From positions 57,591-121,590 of the forward strand of contig CAZJAO010000001.1 in the NCBI GenBank assembly GCA_964544395.1: 64,000 nucleotides of DNA. Direction: 5' to 3'. Origin of the DNA: JAKLIN01 sp964544395 (GTDB lineage Archaea; Nanobdellota; Nanobdellia; Pacearchaeales; GW2011-AR1). The notes below the pieces were generated by a model. The model saw only the letters and a program-made list of their open reading frames with translations, was not told where the DNA came from and did no database searches. A program made the translations under genes and the position numbers. Of the stretch, positions 15,556 to 24,737 are shown piece by piece (position 1 is the first letter of the stretch; each line of letters begins with the position of its first letter).

Positions 15556-15987
15556 ATGATTGAAGGAATAGATTACATTGGAGTCACTATAGTTTCTTTT
15601 TGCCATGATGGTAATGGAAATTTTGTTATGGCAAAAAGAAAAGAGACTTGCAGAGATGAACAAGGGCGATGGGGTATCGGAGGCGGAGGATTGGAATTTG
15701 GAGAGAATGTAAAAGATACGTTAAGAAGAGAAATTAAAGAGGAGTATCTAACCGACGTATTAAATTATGAATTTTTAGGTTACAGAGATGTTCATCGGCA
15801 AAATAATGGAAGCCCAACTCACTAGGTTGCTTTGGATTTCAAGGTTTTAGTTGATAGTAATAAAGTAAAGAATGGAGAACCGCACAAATTTGATGAAGTT
15901 AAATGGTTTAAATTAGACAATCTACCATCCCCGATGCATTCCCAATTTCCTACTTTTTTAGAATTGTATAAGAATAGAATCTATTAA
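15556..15987 (+). pseudogene. NUDIX hydrolase interrupted by an in-frame TAG
   Basis: The frame gives a NUDIX protein of 143 residues if the TAG at 15823-15825 is ignored. The NUDIX box is GGLEFGENVKDTLRREIKEE (near residue 55). After the stop, the same frame continues VALDFKV...EVKWFKLDNLPSP to a TAA at 15985-15987, as in small nucleotide-cleaning NUDIX enzymes. The sequence around the stop (SPTH-stop-VALDF) matches family members with Trp there, so a single TGG-to-TAG change explains it. Other genes in the window use TAG as a true stop. Recent loss or an assembly error are both possible. Confidence 0.75.
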
Positions 15988-15988
15988 T

Positions 15989-16306
15989 TTATCTGTATTC
16001 TCTTAAGGTATTAGAACACTTCGTGCACTTGAAGAATTTTGTCTCGGCCTCATCTCCTGAACGTGTTTGAACCGTCCAGAAATAAGCCTTGTCATTTCCG
16101 CATTTTCTGCAGTTGAATGCAACTACTGGAAGAGGCTGTTCGCCCTTGTCAGCAACTATTCCTATATTCTCGTGTTCCTTCATTTTCTCAGAACTCGTTA
16201 TTTTCCCTTTTGCTTTGCTGGTCTTGCTGGAATATCCACATCTAGGACATCCAAGATTCTTTGTTTTTTGAATCATTACAGCACCACACTTCGGACAAAA
16301 TTCCAT
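15989..16306 (-). CDS. tfs: Transcription elongation factor TFS
   Basis: 105 residues with two zinc ribbons: N-terminal FCPKCG...CPRCG, like RPB9/TFS, and C-terminal CRKCG...CTKC, with the catalytic acidic pair in RSGDEAETKFF. TFS stimulates transcript cleavage by backtracked archaeal RNA polymerase. Length and motif order are typical. It ends 1 bp from the end of the converging NUDIX frame and is preceded by the signal peptidase gene 41 bp upstream. Confidence 0.93.
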   Translation of the reverse strand: MEFCPKCGAVMIQKTKNLGCPRCGYSSKTSKAKGKITSSEKMKEHENIGIVADKGEQPLPVVAFNCRKCGNDKAYFWTVQTRSGDEAETKFFKCTKCSNTLREYR

Positions 16307-16347
16307 CTTAAAAGTATCCGTTATGAGATGAAGGATTGTTTAAAAAT

Positions 16348-16992
16348 TTAACTCTCTGTGCAGAAACCTCTTTCATAAACTGGCTTTTGGCTTTCATAAA
16401 AAATAAGCTTTGCCCAGCCAATATAAGGGACTATTCTAAAAAGTGCCTTTCCAACAAGTTGATCCTGGCTTATTCCATTTTCAAAGCTCAGCTGTCCGTT
16501 ATTGTTATCTCCAATTGTTGAGAAGTAATATTTTCCGTTAGTCAAGGTTATGTTAATGACTCGATGAATTACTGGTGCCTGCTGTCCTGCGTTGAATATT
16601 ATAACATCCCCTATTTTGATTTTCGCGGGATTAGCTCCTACAATAAATAATATGTCTCCTTTGTTAAATCCGTTTACAAAGCTAAAATGATCGAATGCAG
16701 TCTGATTAATTCCAAGACTAGTATACTTTGTATCATGTCTTGAAAACCATGCAGTAAAATCTGAGAAGAGATTTCCGGAATGATACATGCTGCACGATTC
16801 TACAATTGCAAGAGGAAGTGAAGTTCCCGTCGTCAAACTCAAGACAGGAAAGAAAATAAAACGTATGAAGACAAAAATGATTATCAAAGATAAAAGCCAT
16901 CCCTTAAAGGAATTATCTTTCCATAACAAAAACCAAAATTTCTTGAAGAATTTTTTAATTTTACTTTTAGTCTCTTTTTTCTCTTCGCTCAT
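16348..16992 (-). CDS. Signal peptidase I (S26 family)
   Basis: 214 residues. A basic N-terminus and one membrane helix (about 32-52) precede VESCSMYHS, whose serine (SM) is the nucleophile. GDILFIVG, VIHRVI with the His expected in archaeal Sec11-type enzymes, and TIGDNN with its Asp follow. It cleaves signal peptides from secreted proteins at the outer membrane face, and the window encodes at least five likely substrates. Ser-His-Asp rather than Ser-Lys is the archaeal/eukaryotic form. Confidence 0.85.
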   Translation of the reverse strand: MSEEKKETKSKIKKFFKKFWFLLWKDNSFKGWLLSLIIIFVFIRFIFFPVLSLTTGTSLPLAIVESCSMYHSGNLFSDFTAWFSRHDTKYTSLGINQTAFDHFSFVNGFNKGDILFIVGANPAKIKIGDVIIFNAGQQAPVIHRVINITLTNGKYYFSTIGDNNNGQLSFENGISQDQLVGKALFRIVPYIGWAKLIFYESQKPVYERGFCTES

Positions 16993-17030
16993 TGATAACC
17001 TTATGATTCTGGATTTTTAAAATATATGAA

Positions 17031-17231
17031 TCAGTCGGTATTCCCGACTTCTTCCAAAATCTCAAGTTTCTTTATTGCTGTGAAAGGAATAAAACCGGTT
17101 ATAGATTTGGAATTCATGTCAATTAGTTCAACCATCTTTTTGTCATTATTTACAATTCCGACAACTTCATCATCAACATCTTCTTCGCTTGTGATAAACT
17201 CTATTCTGAACTTGAAAACTTTTGTCGGCAT
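17031..17231 (-). CDS. Small acidic hypothetical protein
   Basis: 66 residues (MPTKVFKFRIEFITSEEDVD...) with beta-strand-like segments VVGIVNN, VELIDMN and TGFIPFTAIKKLEIL. The opposite strand is also open here, but the minus frame has a clean ATG and a plausible soluble-protein composition. I do not recognise the family. Confidence 0.5.
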   Translation of the reverse strand: MPTKVFKFRIEFITSEEDVDDEVVGIVNNDKKMVELIDMNSKSITGFIPFTAIKKLEILEEVGNTD

Positions 17232-17321
17232 AAAATAATAAAGGATTTTCCATTTATTAATTATTTGCAGAAAACATTAAATTATTAAAGGATATTATTT
17301 ACAAAATATTAGGAGAATAAA

Positions 17322-17441
17322 ATGAATCTTAAAACAGGCGGAAGAAAGCAATCCAAGAAACTTTTCATGCAAAAAATAAGGGCACAGGCAAAAAAAGATG
17401 CTAAAAGGCTAAACAAAAAATATTCGCCTAAAAAAGCTTAA
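17322..17441 (+). CDS. Very small basic protein (39 residues)
   Basis: The ORF MNLKTGGRKQSKKLFMQKIR... has an SD-like AGGAG about 6 nt before its ATG. It is rich in Lys/Arg and helical, with no membrane segment. Its size and composition resemble small ribosome-associated or nucleic-acid-binding proteins; no assignment is made. Confidence 0.5.
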   Translation: MNLKTGGRKQSKKLFMQKIRAQAKKDAKRLNKKYSPKKA

Positions 17442-17477
17442 TTCTATTTGAATATAATGCCAGACTACCGAAATGTT

Positions 17478-17518
17478 TAAAAATATATCCGGCTATGTGT
17501 ATACAAGGTAATATACAC
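17478..17518 (+). promoter_or_regulatory. Promoter with inverted repeat before the zinc/AbrB regulator
   Basis: TTTAAAAATATA (about 17477-17488) is a TATA-like box. Just downstream, GTGTAT (17497-17502) and ATACAC (17513-17518) form an inverted repeat with a 10-nt spacer, ending 4 nt before the ATG at 17523. Its position over the expected transcript start would suit an operator, possibly for autoregulation by the gene product; that is inference. Confidence 0.45.
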
Positions 17519-17522
17519 TAAA

Positions 17523-17891
17523 ATGGGAGATATATTCGATAATACAATACTTTGCAACAAGTGCAATACTGAAATGAACAAGGTTAGCATTGCAAAAAAT
17601 GGATTTCTATTAAGAGCAGTTGTTTGCCCAAAATGCAATGACAAGATAATTCATCCTGCTGATGAGGCAGAGTATGAGAAATTTGTAAATCTAAAAAATA
17701 AAGAATTTCACGTAAAGATGAGACTTGTTGGAAACAGTTATGCGGTCTCAATACCAAAAGAAATTGTTTCTTTCATGGAATCGCAAAAAAACATGATGAA
17801 TGAAATGGTAAGATTATGCTTTGAAGACATGGGAAGAGTTTCCCTAAATTTTGAAGAGCTTGCAAGGAGAAATATAAAACATGGCAACTAA
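17523..17891 (+). CDS. Zinc-ribbon plus AbrB-like regulator
   Basis: 122 residues. Cysteines 11, 14, 35 and 38 form a zinc ribbon; residues about 62-100 (KMRLVGNSYAVSIPKEIVSF) look like an AbrB/SpoVT swapped-hairpin DNA-binding domain. The 3' end overlaps the cdc48 start by 11 bp, so the two are co-transcribed and coupled. It probably regulates the Cdc48 operon; an antitoxin-like origin of the AbrB fold is possible, but no toxin partner is visible. Confidence 0.7.
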   Translation: MGDIFDNTILCNKCNTEMNKVSIAKNGFLLRAVVCPKCNDKIIHPADEAEYEKFVNLKNKEFHVKMRLVGNSYAVSIPKEIVSFMESQKNMMNEMVRLCFEDMGRVSLNFEELARRNIKHGN

Positions 17892-20211
17892 AAAAGAAAA
17901 TATTCAGTTGAAAGTAGTTGAAGCATTGCAAGATGATGCTTACAAAGGAGTAGCAAGAATAGACTCCGAAATGATGAGAGAATTGGATATAAGACGTGGT
18001 GACCCAGTGATAATCAAAGGCGGAAGGGAAACAATTGCAATCGCAGACAGAGCTTATCCGGCTGATGTTGGAGAAGGAATAATTAGGATTGACGGTATTC
18101 TTAGAAAAAATGCAAAAACAGGAATTGGTGATGTTGTTACAATTTCTAAGGCAGATGTAAAAGAAGCAAAGAAAATAGTAATCGCTCCTGCCCAGCAAGG
18201 TGTAATGGTCCAGGGAGACCCTGAAGGATTGAAGAGAGGATTGCTTGGAAGACCAGTAATAAAAGGAGACGTATTAGTTCTCGGCGGAGTTCAAAGAAGA
18301 AAAGATTTGATGTCAGATGATTTCGGTGACATATTCGGGGATATAAATGATATACTTGGAAAAATGGGTTTCGGAGGAAATTTCGGCGGAGGAATAACAC
18401 AGATAAGATTTATTGTAGCATCAACAAATCCAAGTCAGGCGGTTCTCATTACAGAGAATACAGAAGTTTCTCTAAGTTCAAAAGCAGTTGAAATATCAGA
18501 AGAAAACATTCCTCAAATTAATTACGAAGATATTGGTGGATTAAGTGAAGAAATAAGAAAAATCAGAGAAATGGTAGAAATTCCATTAAAACATCCTGAA
18601 CTTTTCAGAAAATTAGGAATTGAAGCACCAAAAGGAGTTTTGCTTCATGGCTCTCCTGGAACAGGAAAAACTTTATTAGCAAAAGCTGTTGCAAATGAAT
18701 CAGAAGCAAATTTCATTTTATTAAATGGTCCTGAAATAATGTCAAAGTTTTATGGTGAATCTGAAAAGAAAATCAGGGATATCTTTGAAGAGGCAGAAAA
18801 AACAGCACCATCAATTATTTTCATAGATGAAATAGATGCTATTGCACCAAAGAGAGAAGAAACACAAGGCGAAGTTGAAAGGCGTGTTGTTTCCCAAATT
18901 CTTACAATGATGGACGGTCTTAAGTCTCGTGGAAAAGTTATTGTTATAGGAGCAACAAACAGAATTAATTCTATTGACCCTGCATTAAGAAGACCAGGAA
19001 GATTTGACAGGGAAATAGAAATCTCTGTCCCAAGAAAAGAAGGAAGATTAGCAATTCTTAAAATCCATACAAGAAATATGCCTCTTACAAAAGATGTAAA
19101 GCTAGAGGAATTAGCAGCAGTAACTCATGGTTTTGTCGGTGCAGATTTAGAATCTTTAACAAAAGAAGCGGCAATGAATGTCCTTAGAAAATTCCTTCCC
19201 CAAATAAAACTGGACAAGGAAGAAGAAATCCCAATGGAAGTATTGGAGAAAATGACAGTTAAGCATGAAGATTTCATAGAGGCACTTAAAGTTGTTCGTC
19301 CTTCTGCTATGAGAGAGGTTCTTGTTGAAAATCCAAATGTCGAATGGGAACATGTCGGCGGATTGGAGAGCATAAAACAGGAATTGAAAGAAGCTGTTGA
19401 ATGGCCTATGAAGAGACCAGAAAGTTTCACAAGAATGGGAATCCGTCCTTCTCGTGGAATCTTGCTTTATGGTCCTCCTGGAACAGGTAAGACTCTTTTG
19501 GCAAAGGCAGTTGCAACAGAATCAGAAGCAAATTTCATTCAGGTCAAAGGCCCATCATTGTTAAGCATGTGGGTTGGAAAATCTGAAGAAGGAGTAAGAA
19601 AAATATTCGAAAGAGCAAGACAGGTAGCTCCATGCATTATCTTCTTTGATGAAATTGATGCATTAGCGGGAGCGAGAGGAATGGATAATGGAACAAAAGT
19701 AACAGAAAGAGTTTTGAACCAGTTACTAGCAGAAATGGATGGTCTTGAAAATTTAAGCAATGTTATTGTCATTGGTGCTACAAATAGACCAGATATGTTG
19801 GATCGGGCTTTACTAAGACCTGGAAGATTTGATAAGATTCTTCTTGTTGATGCACCAAATGAAAAAGCAAGAGAAAATATTTTGAAGATTCATACAAGGA
19901 GTATGCCTCTTGGCGATGAAAAAAAATTATTGACTGAAAAAGAAAGACACACACTTTTATCGGAGCTTGCAACTCAAACAGAAGGTTATACTGGTGCAGA
20001 CATGGAATCTTTGGCAAGGGAAGCAGCAATGCTCGCTCTGAGGGAATCAGCAGATGCGATATATGTTCAAAAGAAACATTTTGAAGAAGCATTGAACAAA
20101 GTTCGCCCAAGTGTTACAAAATCAACATTAGATGTTTACAAGAAGATGGAAGAGAATTTCATCAAGTCAGCAAGAGTTGCGATTCCCACAAGTGGGAGTT
20201 ATTTGGGGTAA
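17881..20211 (+). CDS. cdc48: Cdc48/VAT AAA+ ATPase
   Basis: 776 residues: an N domain (about 1-190) with double-psi barrel and four-stranded parts, then two AAA+ modules. D1 has GSPGTGKT near residue 257, FIDEIDAIAP and RRPGRFDRE; D2 has GPPGTGKT near 530, FFDEIDALAG and LRPGRFDK. It unfolds proteins for degradation or disassembly. The end of the N domain carries an unusual Gly/Asp-rich insertion (SDDFGDIFGDINDIL... GGNFGGG). The C-terminus (SGSYLG) has no clear HbYX proteasome-docking motif. Confidence 0.95.
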   Translation: MATKKENIQLKVVEALQDDAYKGVARIDSEMMRELDIRRGDPVIIKGGRETIAIADRAYPADVGEGIIRIDGILRKNAKTGIGDVVTISKADVKEAKKIVIAPAQQGVMVQGDPEGLKRGLLGRPVIKGDVLVLGGVQRRKDLMSDDFGDIFGDINDILGKMGFGGNFGGGITQIRFIVASTNPSQAVLITENTEVSLSSKAVEISEENIPQINYEDIGGLSEEIRKIREMVEIPLKHPELFRKLGIEAPKGVLLHGSPGTGKTLLAKAVANESEANFILLNGPEIMSKFYGESEKKIRDIFEEAEKTAPSIIFIDEIDAIAPKREETQGEVERRVVSQILTMMDGLKSRGKVIVIGATNRINSIDPALRRPGRFDREIEISVPRKEGRLAILKIHTRNMPLTKDVKLEELAAVTHGFVGADLESLTKEAAMNVLRKFLPQIKLDKEEEIPMEVLEKMTVKHEDFIEALKVVRPSAMREVLVENPNVEWEHVGGLESIKQELKEAVEWPMKRPESFTRMGIRPSRGILLYGPPGTGKTLLAKAVATESEANFIQVKGPSLLSMWVGKSEEGVRKIFERARQVAPCIIFFDEIDALAGARGMDNGTKVTERVLNQLLAEMDGLENLSNVIVIGATNRPDMLDRALLRPGRFDKILLVDAPNEKARENILKIHTRSMPLGDEKKLLTEKERHTLLSELATQTEGYTGADMESLAREAAMLALRESADAIYVQKKHFEEALNKVRPSVTKSTLDVYKKMEENFIKSARVAIPTSGSYLG

Positions 20212-20242
20212 AACTAATAAATAGAAAATTCCTTCTTCAGTT

Positions 20243-21019
20243 ATGAAAATCCTGACAATTGGCGACCCGCATGGAGATTTGGAAAAAATCAAGAAAATTC
20301 CTATGAATGGAATTGAATTAATTCTTCTGACAGGAGATTTGGGTAAAGCGGATTTGGCAAGAAAAAGATTCTTTGAGAATATTGAAAGAAAGAAAAATGG
20401 ACTTAAAGAGTTAAAATATGATGCTGAACTCTCTAAAAATGTAGCTAAACAAATATATGATTCCACTATCGAAATTCTAAACTATTTGGTTAAATTTGCT
20501 CCAGTCTATTCTATTACTGAAAATGTTTGGATGTCTGATGAATGGGCTAGAAAGGATGAAAAGAAATTTGGAATTAAACTGCCACATCTGCATGAAGATT
20601 TTAAAAAAATTAAGAATTTCAATTTAGTTAAGAATCGAATTAGAAACATTAAAGGGCTAAAAATTGGTTTCTTGGAATATTTCGTAGACAATTGTTGGAT
20701 AAAAGAATTTGAAGAAAAAGATAAGAAAGCAATAAAGAGAGCTAAAAAACAAACGGAGAAAGCAAAGAAAATTCTGGAACGATTTGGGTCAAATATAAAT
20801 TTCTTGATTTGTCATCAACCCCCTTACAAATTTCTGGATGAAGTTAATTGGAATAAAGGAAAACACGCAGGAAGTGAAGTGATATTAGATTATATCAAAA
20901 AATATCAACCAAGATATGTTTTCTGCGGGCACATACATGAAGGTGAGGGCGAAGCAAAAATCGGAAAAACTGAAGTTTACAATCTTGGAGTAGCAGGACA
21001 TAAAATTATTTCATTATAA
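20243..21019 (+). CDS. Metallophosphoesterase with helical insertion
   Basis: 258 residues. Metal motifs are IGDPHGD, LTGDLG, a late ICHQPPY and CGHIHEGEG. The usual GN(H/D) block is not canonical: YSITENVW stands at that place. A charged helical insertion (about 150-180) sits in the middle. The substrate is unknown, and the absent GNHE raises the chance of altered activity. It follows cdc48 by 31 bp with a TATA-like stretch in between. Confidence 0.7.
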   Translation: MKILTIGDPHGDLEKIKKIPMNGIELILLTGDLGKADLARKRFFENIERKKNGLKELKYDAELSKNVAKQIYDSTIEILNYLVKFAPVYSITENVWMSDEWARKDEKKFGIKLPHLHEDFKKIKNFNLVKNRIRNIKGLKIGFLEYFVDNCWIKEFEEKDKKAIKRAKKQTEKAKKILERFGSNINFLICHQPPYKFLDEVNWNKGKHAGSEVILDYIKKYQPRYVFCGHIHEGEGEAKIGKTEVYNLGVAGHKIISL

Positions 21020-21074
21020 CAATAAGTTTCTAAGTAGTAAGAAAGAATTTAAACCGTTTAGTCTCTATTTATTT

Positions 21075-24000
21075 ATGAAAAAGGGGAAGATAATAGTATT
21101 AGTTTTATCCTTGATATTTCTCTCTTTAATCTTTTATTTTTTTATAGAAAATGTTAGTGCCGTTATCACAGATTATACTCTTTCATTTGTAAGCCCCACT
21201 CCGGGAAATGGAGCTATCACGAATAAAATTGAAATAAATGCCTCAATAACAAACGCTTCTGATTTAAGCATGATAAACTACGACTGGAATGGAACAAATT
21301 ATACCGCCTATAATAATAGTTTAATTCTTATGATGAATTTCGAGAATATTTCTGCATTAGGAGAAAATAGTACCAATGTTGTAGACTTGAGCAACAGATG
21401 GAACAATGCAACTTGTACTGGCACCACATGCCCGATATGGAATTCGTCGGGAAGATACGGAGGCGCTTTCACTTATAATGGAATAGATCAAAGATTCTTA
21501 ATCAACACCACTAATAATCCATTGCAAAATTTTACTGAATTTACTATCGGAACGTGGGTTTATATAAACGATTTTGGCTCAAATAATAACACACTTATTA
21601 TCAGCAACTGGAACAATTTTGTCGTTAAAAAAGGTTTTTTGCTTAGAATTATTCGTGATGACCCTCTCAATAATTATTGGTCCTTGAATCTAAATAATGG
21701 GACGGATTCCTTTAATATAGGTACAACTCCAAAGCTTAATGATTCTGATTTTAGTTCTAGATATAAACAAAAATGGCTTTATGTTGTAGCTACGTACAAA
21801 TCAGGCCAGTTTGGAGAGATATACATCAATGGAGTTCTCTTGATAAATAGGACTGGCACCGCTGTCCCAAATATATTTGTACCGGACCCCAATTTAACTT
21901 ATTTAGGCTGGAGCGGAGTAAATGCAGGATATTTTAATGGAAGTATAGACTCTGTTAAGATTTGGAATCGTTCCCTGAGCACGGCAGAAATTCAGCAAGA
22001 GTATATAACAAATCTGAATAAATATGCTTCCAGTAATTGGAGCTTATACGTAAATCAAAGTTCAAACAACCCTCAGAAAATAGCTGATGGAAATTATACA
22101 TATTATGCTTCTGTAAAAGATAGCGTAGGAAGCGAACTATTAAGCGGGACAAGAAGTGTTGACTTTATTTCAGTTGTTTCTTATTCTAATTTCATAAATA
22201 ATTTATCATTCCAAGGACAAGGGGCCAGAGCAGGAGACACTGTGCTTTTCAATGCTACTTTATCTGCTGTTGGTGGATTAGTGGGTTATATTACTAGTTG
22301 TAATTTCACAGGCAATGATTCTTACGTTCCAATTTCAGGAATATCTTATAACTTAAATTTTGTAAAAATTGCAAATCTAAGTGAAGGAAGCGTGGGATGT
22401 TGTTCGGTTTGGTTCAATGATACTCTTGGTAATTCTAATCAGACATCTAATTCCTGTTTTAGCATGAAATCAAGAACCCAAATAAACATAGATTATACTT
22501 CTCTCGATCATCCTATAAATAATATGATTTTTGGACAGGGTATTTACGGAAATACTTTCATGATGCAAAGGATATTTACCCCAACAGGATATAATAGCAC
22601 TTATCTTCCAACAACACAATCAATGGGTATCACGAATATAAGATTTAATACCGGAGGCGGGGATTATGATTGGAGTTTATATGCAAATAATGCCACTAGT
22701 GAATCGAATTATAGAAGGTGGAGGAACTATAGCATCTTCCTCACAGGCCAGGAACCTACATTCGTCCTCTCAATACAAGACCCGTACAATTTATCTAACT
22801 TAGTCGCTTGGGTGAATGATTCTGTTCAGCAGAAATTTAATATAACTAATTGGGAAATAGGCAATGAATTATATCTAAGTGCTCTATGCAATGGAAGTCA
22901 AAATGTAACATGCTTTGCATTAAGAATAAAAGAAGTTTGTGCTGCAATTAAGCAAGTAAAACCAGATGTAAAATGCGGGTTAACCTTGAGTCCGCTTAGC
23001 AATAGTTTTGCTTATGGATACACAGGTATAAATGATTGGAATACTAATCTTTTGAGCATTGCAGGCAATTATACGGATTTTGTTTCCTTGCATTATTATT
23101 CTCCTAATTTCTATTTTGATATGAAGTCTTGGTTTTCATCAAATCCTTCAACTTATAGTTTTAATGTCAATGGGAATACTAATTATTCTGCTAGTGTAAA
23201 TGTAAAATCGCAGACCTGTTGTGAAGCGTCGGATTGCTTCCCCGATATACAAATTAAAGTAGATGGTAATCAAGTATTATTAGCTAACGTTACAACTAAC
23301 ACAACGTTTGGAATATATAACACTCCATATAATCTTAGTTTATCCGCAGGAACACATAACATAACCGTAGATGAACAAGATAGTTATCAAAATCAGACTT
23401 CTAATTGTAAAAAAGCTATATTTGTTGCAAATTTGTCTGTAACAAATACTACTGAAATGGTTCCAGTAAGCTTGTGGGATGTAAGAAATTGGACTTATAG
23501 CATGTTTGCAACAACAGATACAATAATAAAAACAAATTTGGCAAATATAAAATACAATATTACAAATTTGGTTAATCACTCAATGGACATTAAGCTTACA
23601 GAGTATAATTTCCAATATTGCGGGGCAAGTGCTTGCTTTTCATCACCAGTATTTACGCAATACGATTGGAGAGGAAATTTACTTACGGCTATGGAATTAA
23701 ATACATGGTTGCAGGGAAATATCAGCCAAGCAGATTTATGGACAGATGCAACCCAATTTGCAAATGGAGGAGAATATTTCAGATATGTAAGCGGAGATGG
23801 AACCGTCAAATATCCACAGTATTACCTACTAAATCTTTATTCAAGCAAAACAGGAAATTATTATGCAAATTATACGACAACAAATCTGGATTTGTACAAT
23901 ACCTCTACCATTGTAGACCCAACTTTTTCTCCAAATGCAACAAATGAACCTTTCTTGTCTATTGCGCCAAGTAAAGATACAATTAAGCATGAATATGACC

Positions 24001-24737
24001 TCGCAATTGTAAATAGAAATCAGGATGATGATGAATTAGTTCAAATAAATCTTAATAATGATACACCTTTAGATAGTACAACTTATGTAACTGTTTTGAC
24101 CGCAAACAATCTAAGTTCGCATCCTTATTTAGATGGTATTAATATTGCCCCATACTATAATTCAATAAGCTCAGCAACTTCGTTCAATTATACAATACCA
24201 AAATACTCTGTAGTGTTTTTTGAGACAGGATACAAGGCAATTCCTGCCTCGGTATTACCAGTATATTATCAATCCTTTACTTTAAATCAGACACAGTTAG
24301 AATCGGGGCAAAACTATGATATACTTCTTCTAAAAAACGGAATAGCACAATTTAGTTTTGAGGGTGTGAATCATACTATAAAATTAGATGATATAATTAA
24401 CAAAACTGCAATACTTACAGTTTCAAGCCTCCCAACAACCTTCAATTTAACAGTTAATGAAACTAAAAAAATAAACTTAAATGGTGATAATTATTATGAT
24501 TTACAGGTTCTATTAAATGATATTAATGATTATACCGCCGTCTTAACTCTTAACTTTATAAAAGAGGCTATCCCTCCTGGAGAATCAGGGAGCGCAAGTC
24601 CAAATCAAGTACAGATTGCAGGATTAAAAATCGATAAATCAGTATTATATTACGTAGGAGCAGGAATTCTAATTATTTGCCTTGTCCTTCTTTATTTTAT
24701 CTTAAAGAAAGGTAAAAAGAAAAAAGGTAAAAAATAA
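21075..24737 (+). CDS. Membrane-anchored surface protein with LamG and glycosidase-like domains
   Basis: 1220 residues. The N-terminal hydrophobic signal/anchor (about 7-28) is followed by a LamG-like domain (about 75-310; LILMMNFEN...GSIDSVKIWNRSLSTAEIQ). A region like clan GH-A glycosidases spans about 470-860: NWEIGNELYL has Glu near 598 in the acid/base position, and LTEYN has Glu near 843 in the nucleophile position. A carbohydrate-binding-like insertion lies between. A C-terminal helix (about 1190-1210) with a lysine tail anchors it. Many N-x-S/T sites suggest glycosylation. It probably acts on cell-surface polysaccharide; the substrate is unknown. Confidence 0.7.
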   Translation: MKKGKIIVLVLSLIFLSLIFYFFIENVSAVITDYTLSFVSPTPGNGAITNKIEINASITNASDLSMINYDWNGTNYTAYNNSLILMMNFENISALGENSTNVVDLSNRWNNATCTGTTCPIWNSSGRYGGAFTYNGIDQRFLINTTNNPLQNFTEFTIGTWVYINDFGSNNNTLIISNWNNFVVKKGFLLRIIRDDPLNNYWSLNLNNGTDSFNIGTTPKLNDSDFSSRYKQKWLYVVATYKSGQFGEIYINGVLLINRTGTAVPNIFVPDPNLTYLGWSGVNAGYFNGSIDSVKIWNRSLSTAEIQQEYITNLNKYASSNWSLYVNQSSNNPQKIADGNYTYYASVKDSVGSELLSGTRSVDFISVVSYSNFINNLSFQGQGARAGDTVLFNATLSAVGGLVGYITSCNFTGNDSYVPISGISYNLNFVKIANLSEGSVGCCSVWFNDTLGNSNQTSNSCFSMKSRTQINIDYTSLDHPINNMIFGQGIYGNTFMMQRIFTPTGYNSTYLPTTQSMGITNIRFNTGGGDYDWSLYANNATSESNYRRWRNYSIFLTGQEPTFVLSIQDPYNLSNLVAWVNDSVQQKFNITNWEIGNELYLSALCNGSQNVTCFALRIKEVCAAIKQVKPDVKCGLTLSPLSNSFAYGYTGINDWNTNLLSIAGNYTDFVSLHYYSPNFYFDMKSWFSSNPSTYSFNVNGNTNYSASVNVKSQTCCEASDCFPDIQIKVDGNQVLLANVTTNTTFGIYNTPYNLSLSAGTHNITVDEQDSYQNQTSNCKKAIFVANLSVTNTTEMVPVSLWDVRNWTYSMFATTDTIIKTNLANIKYNITNLVNHSMDIKLTEYNFQYCGASACFSSPVFTQYDWRGNLLTAMELNTWLQGNISQADLWTDATQFANGGEYFRYVSGDGTVKYPQYYLLNLYSSKTGNYYANYTTTNLDLYNTSTIVDPTFSPNATNEPFLSIAPSKDTIKHEYDLAIVNRNQDDDELVQINLNNDTPLDSTTYVTVLTANNLSSHPYLDGINIAPYYNSISSATSFNYTIPKYSVVFFETGYKAIPASVLPVYYQSFTLNQTQLESGQNYDILLLKNGIAQFSFEGVNHTIKLDDIINKTAILTVSSLPTTFNLTVNETKKINLNGDNYYDLQVLLNDINDYTAVLTLNFIKEAIPPGESGSASPNQVQIAGLKIDKSVLYYVGAGILIICLVLLYFILKKGKKKKGKK

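Noticed and set aside
15823..15825. TAG read as pyrrolysine
   Set aside because: The family has Trp there, several genes use TAG as final stop, and no Pyl genes are visible.
17026..17238. Plus-strand ORF opposite 17031-17231
   Set aside because: Ser/Thr/Ile-rich translation typical of antisense frames; the minus frame has better composition and a clean start.
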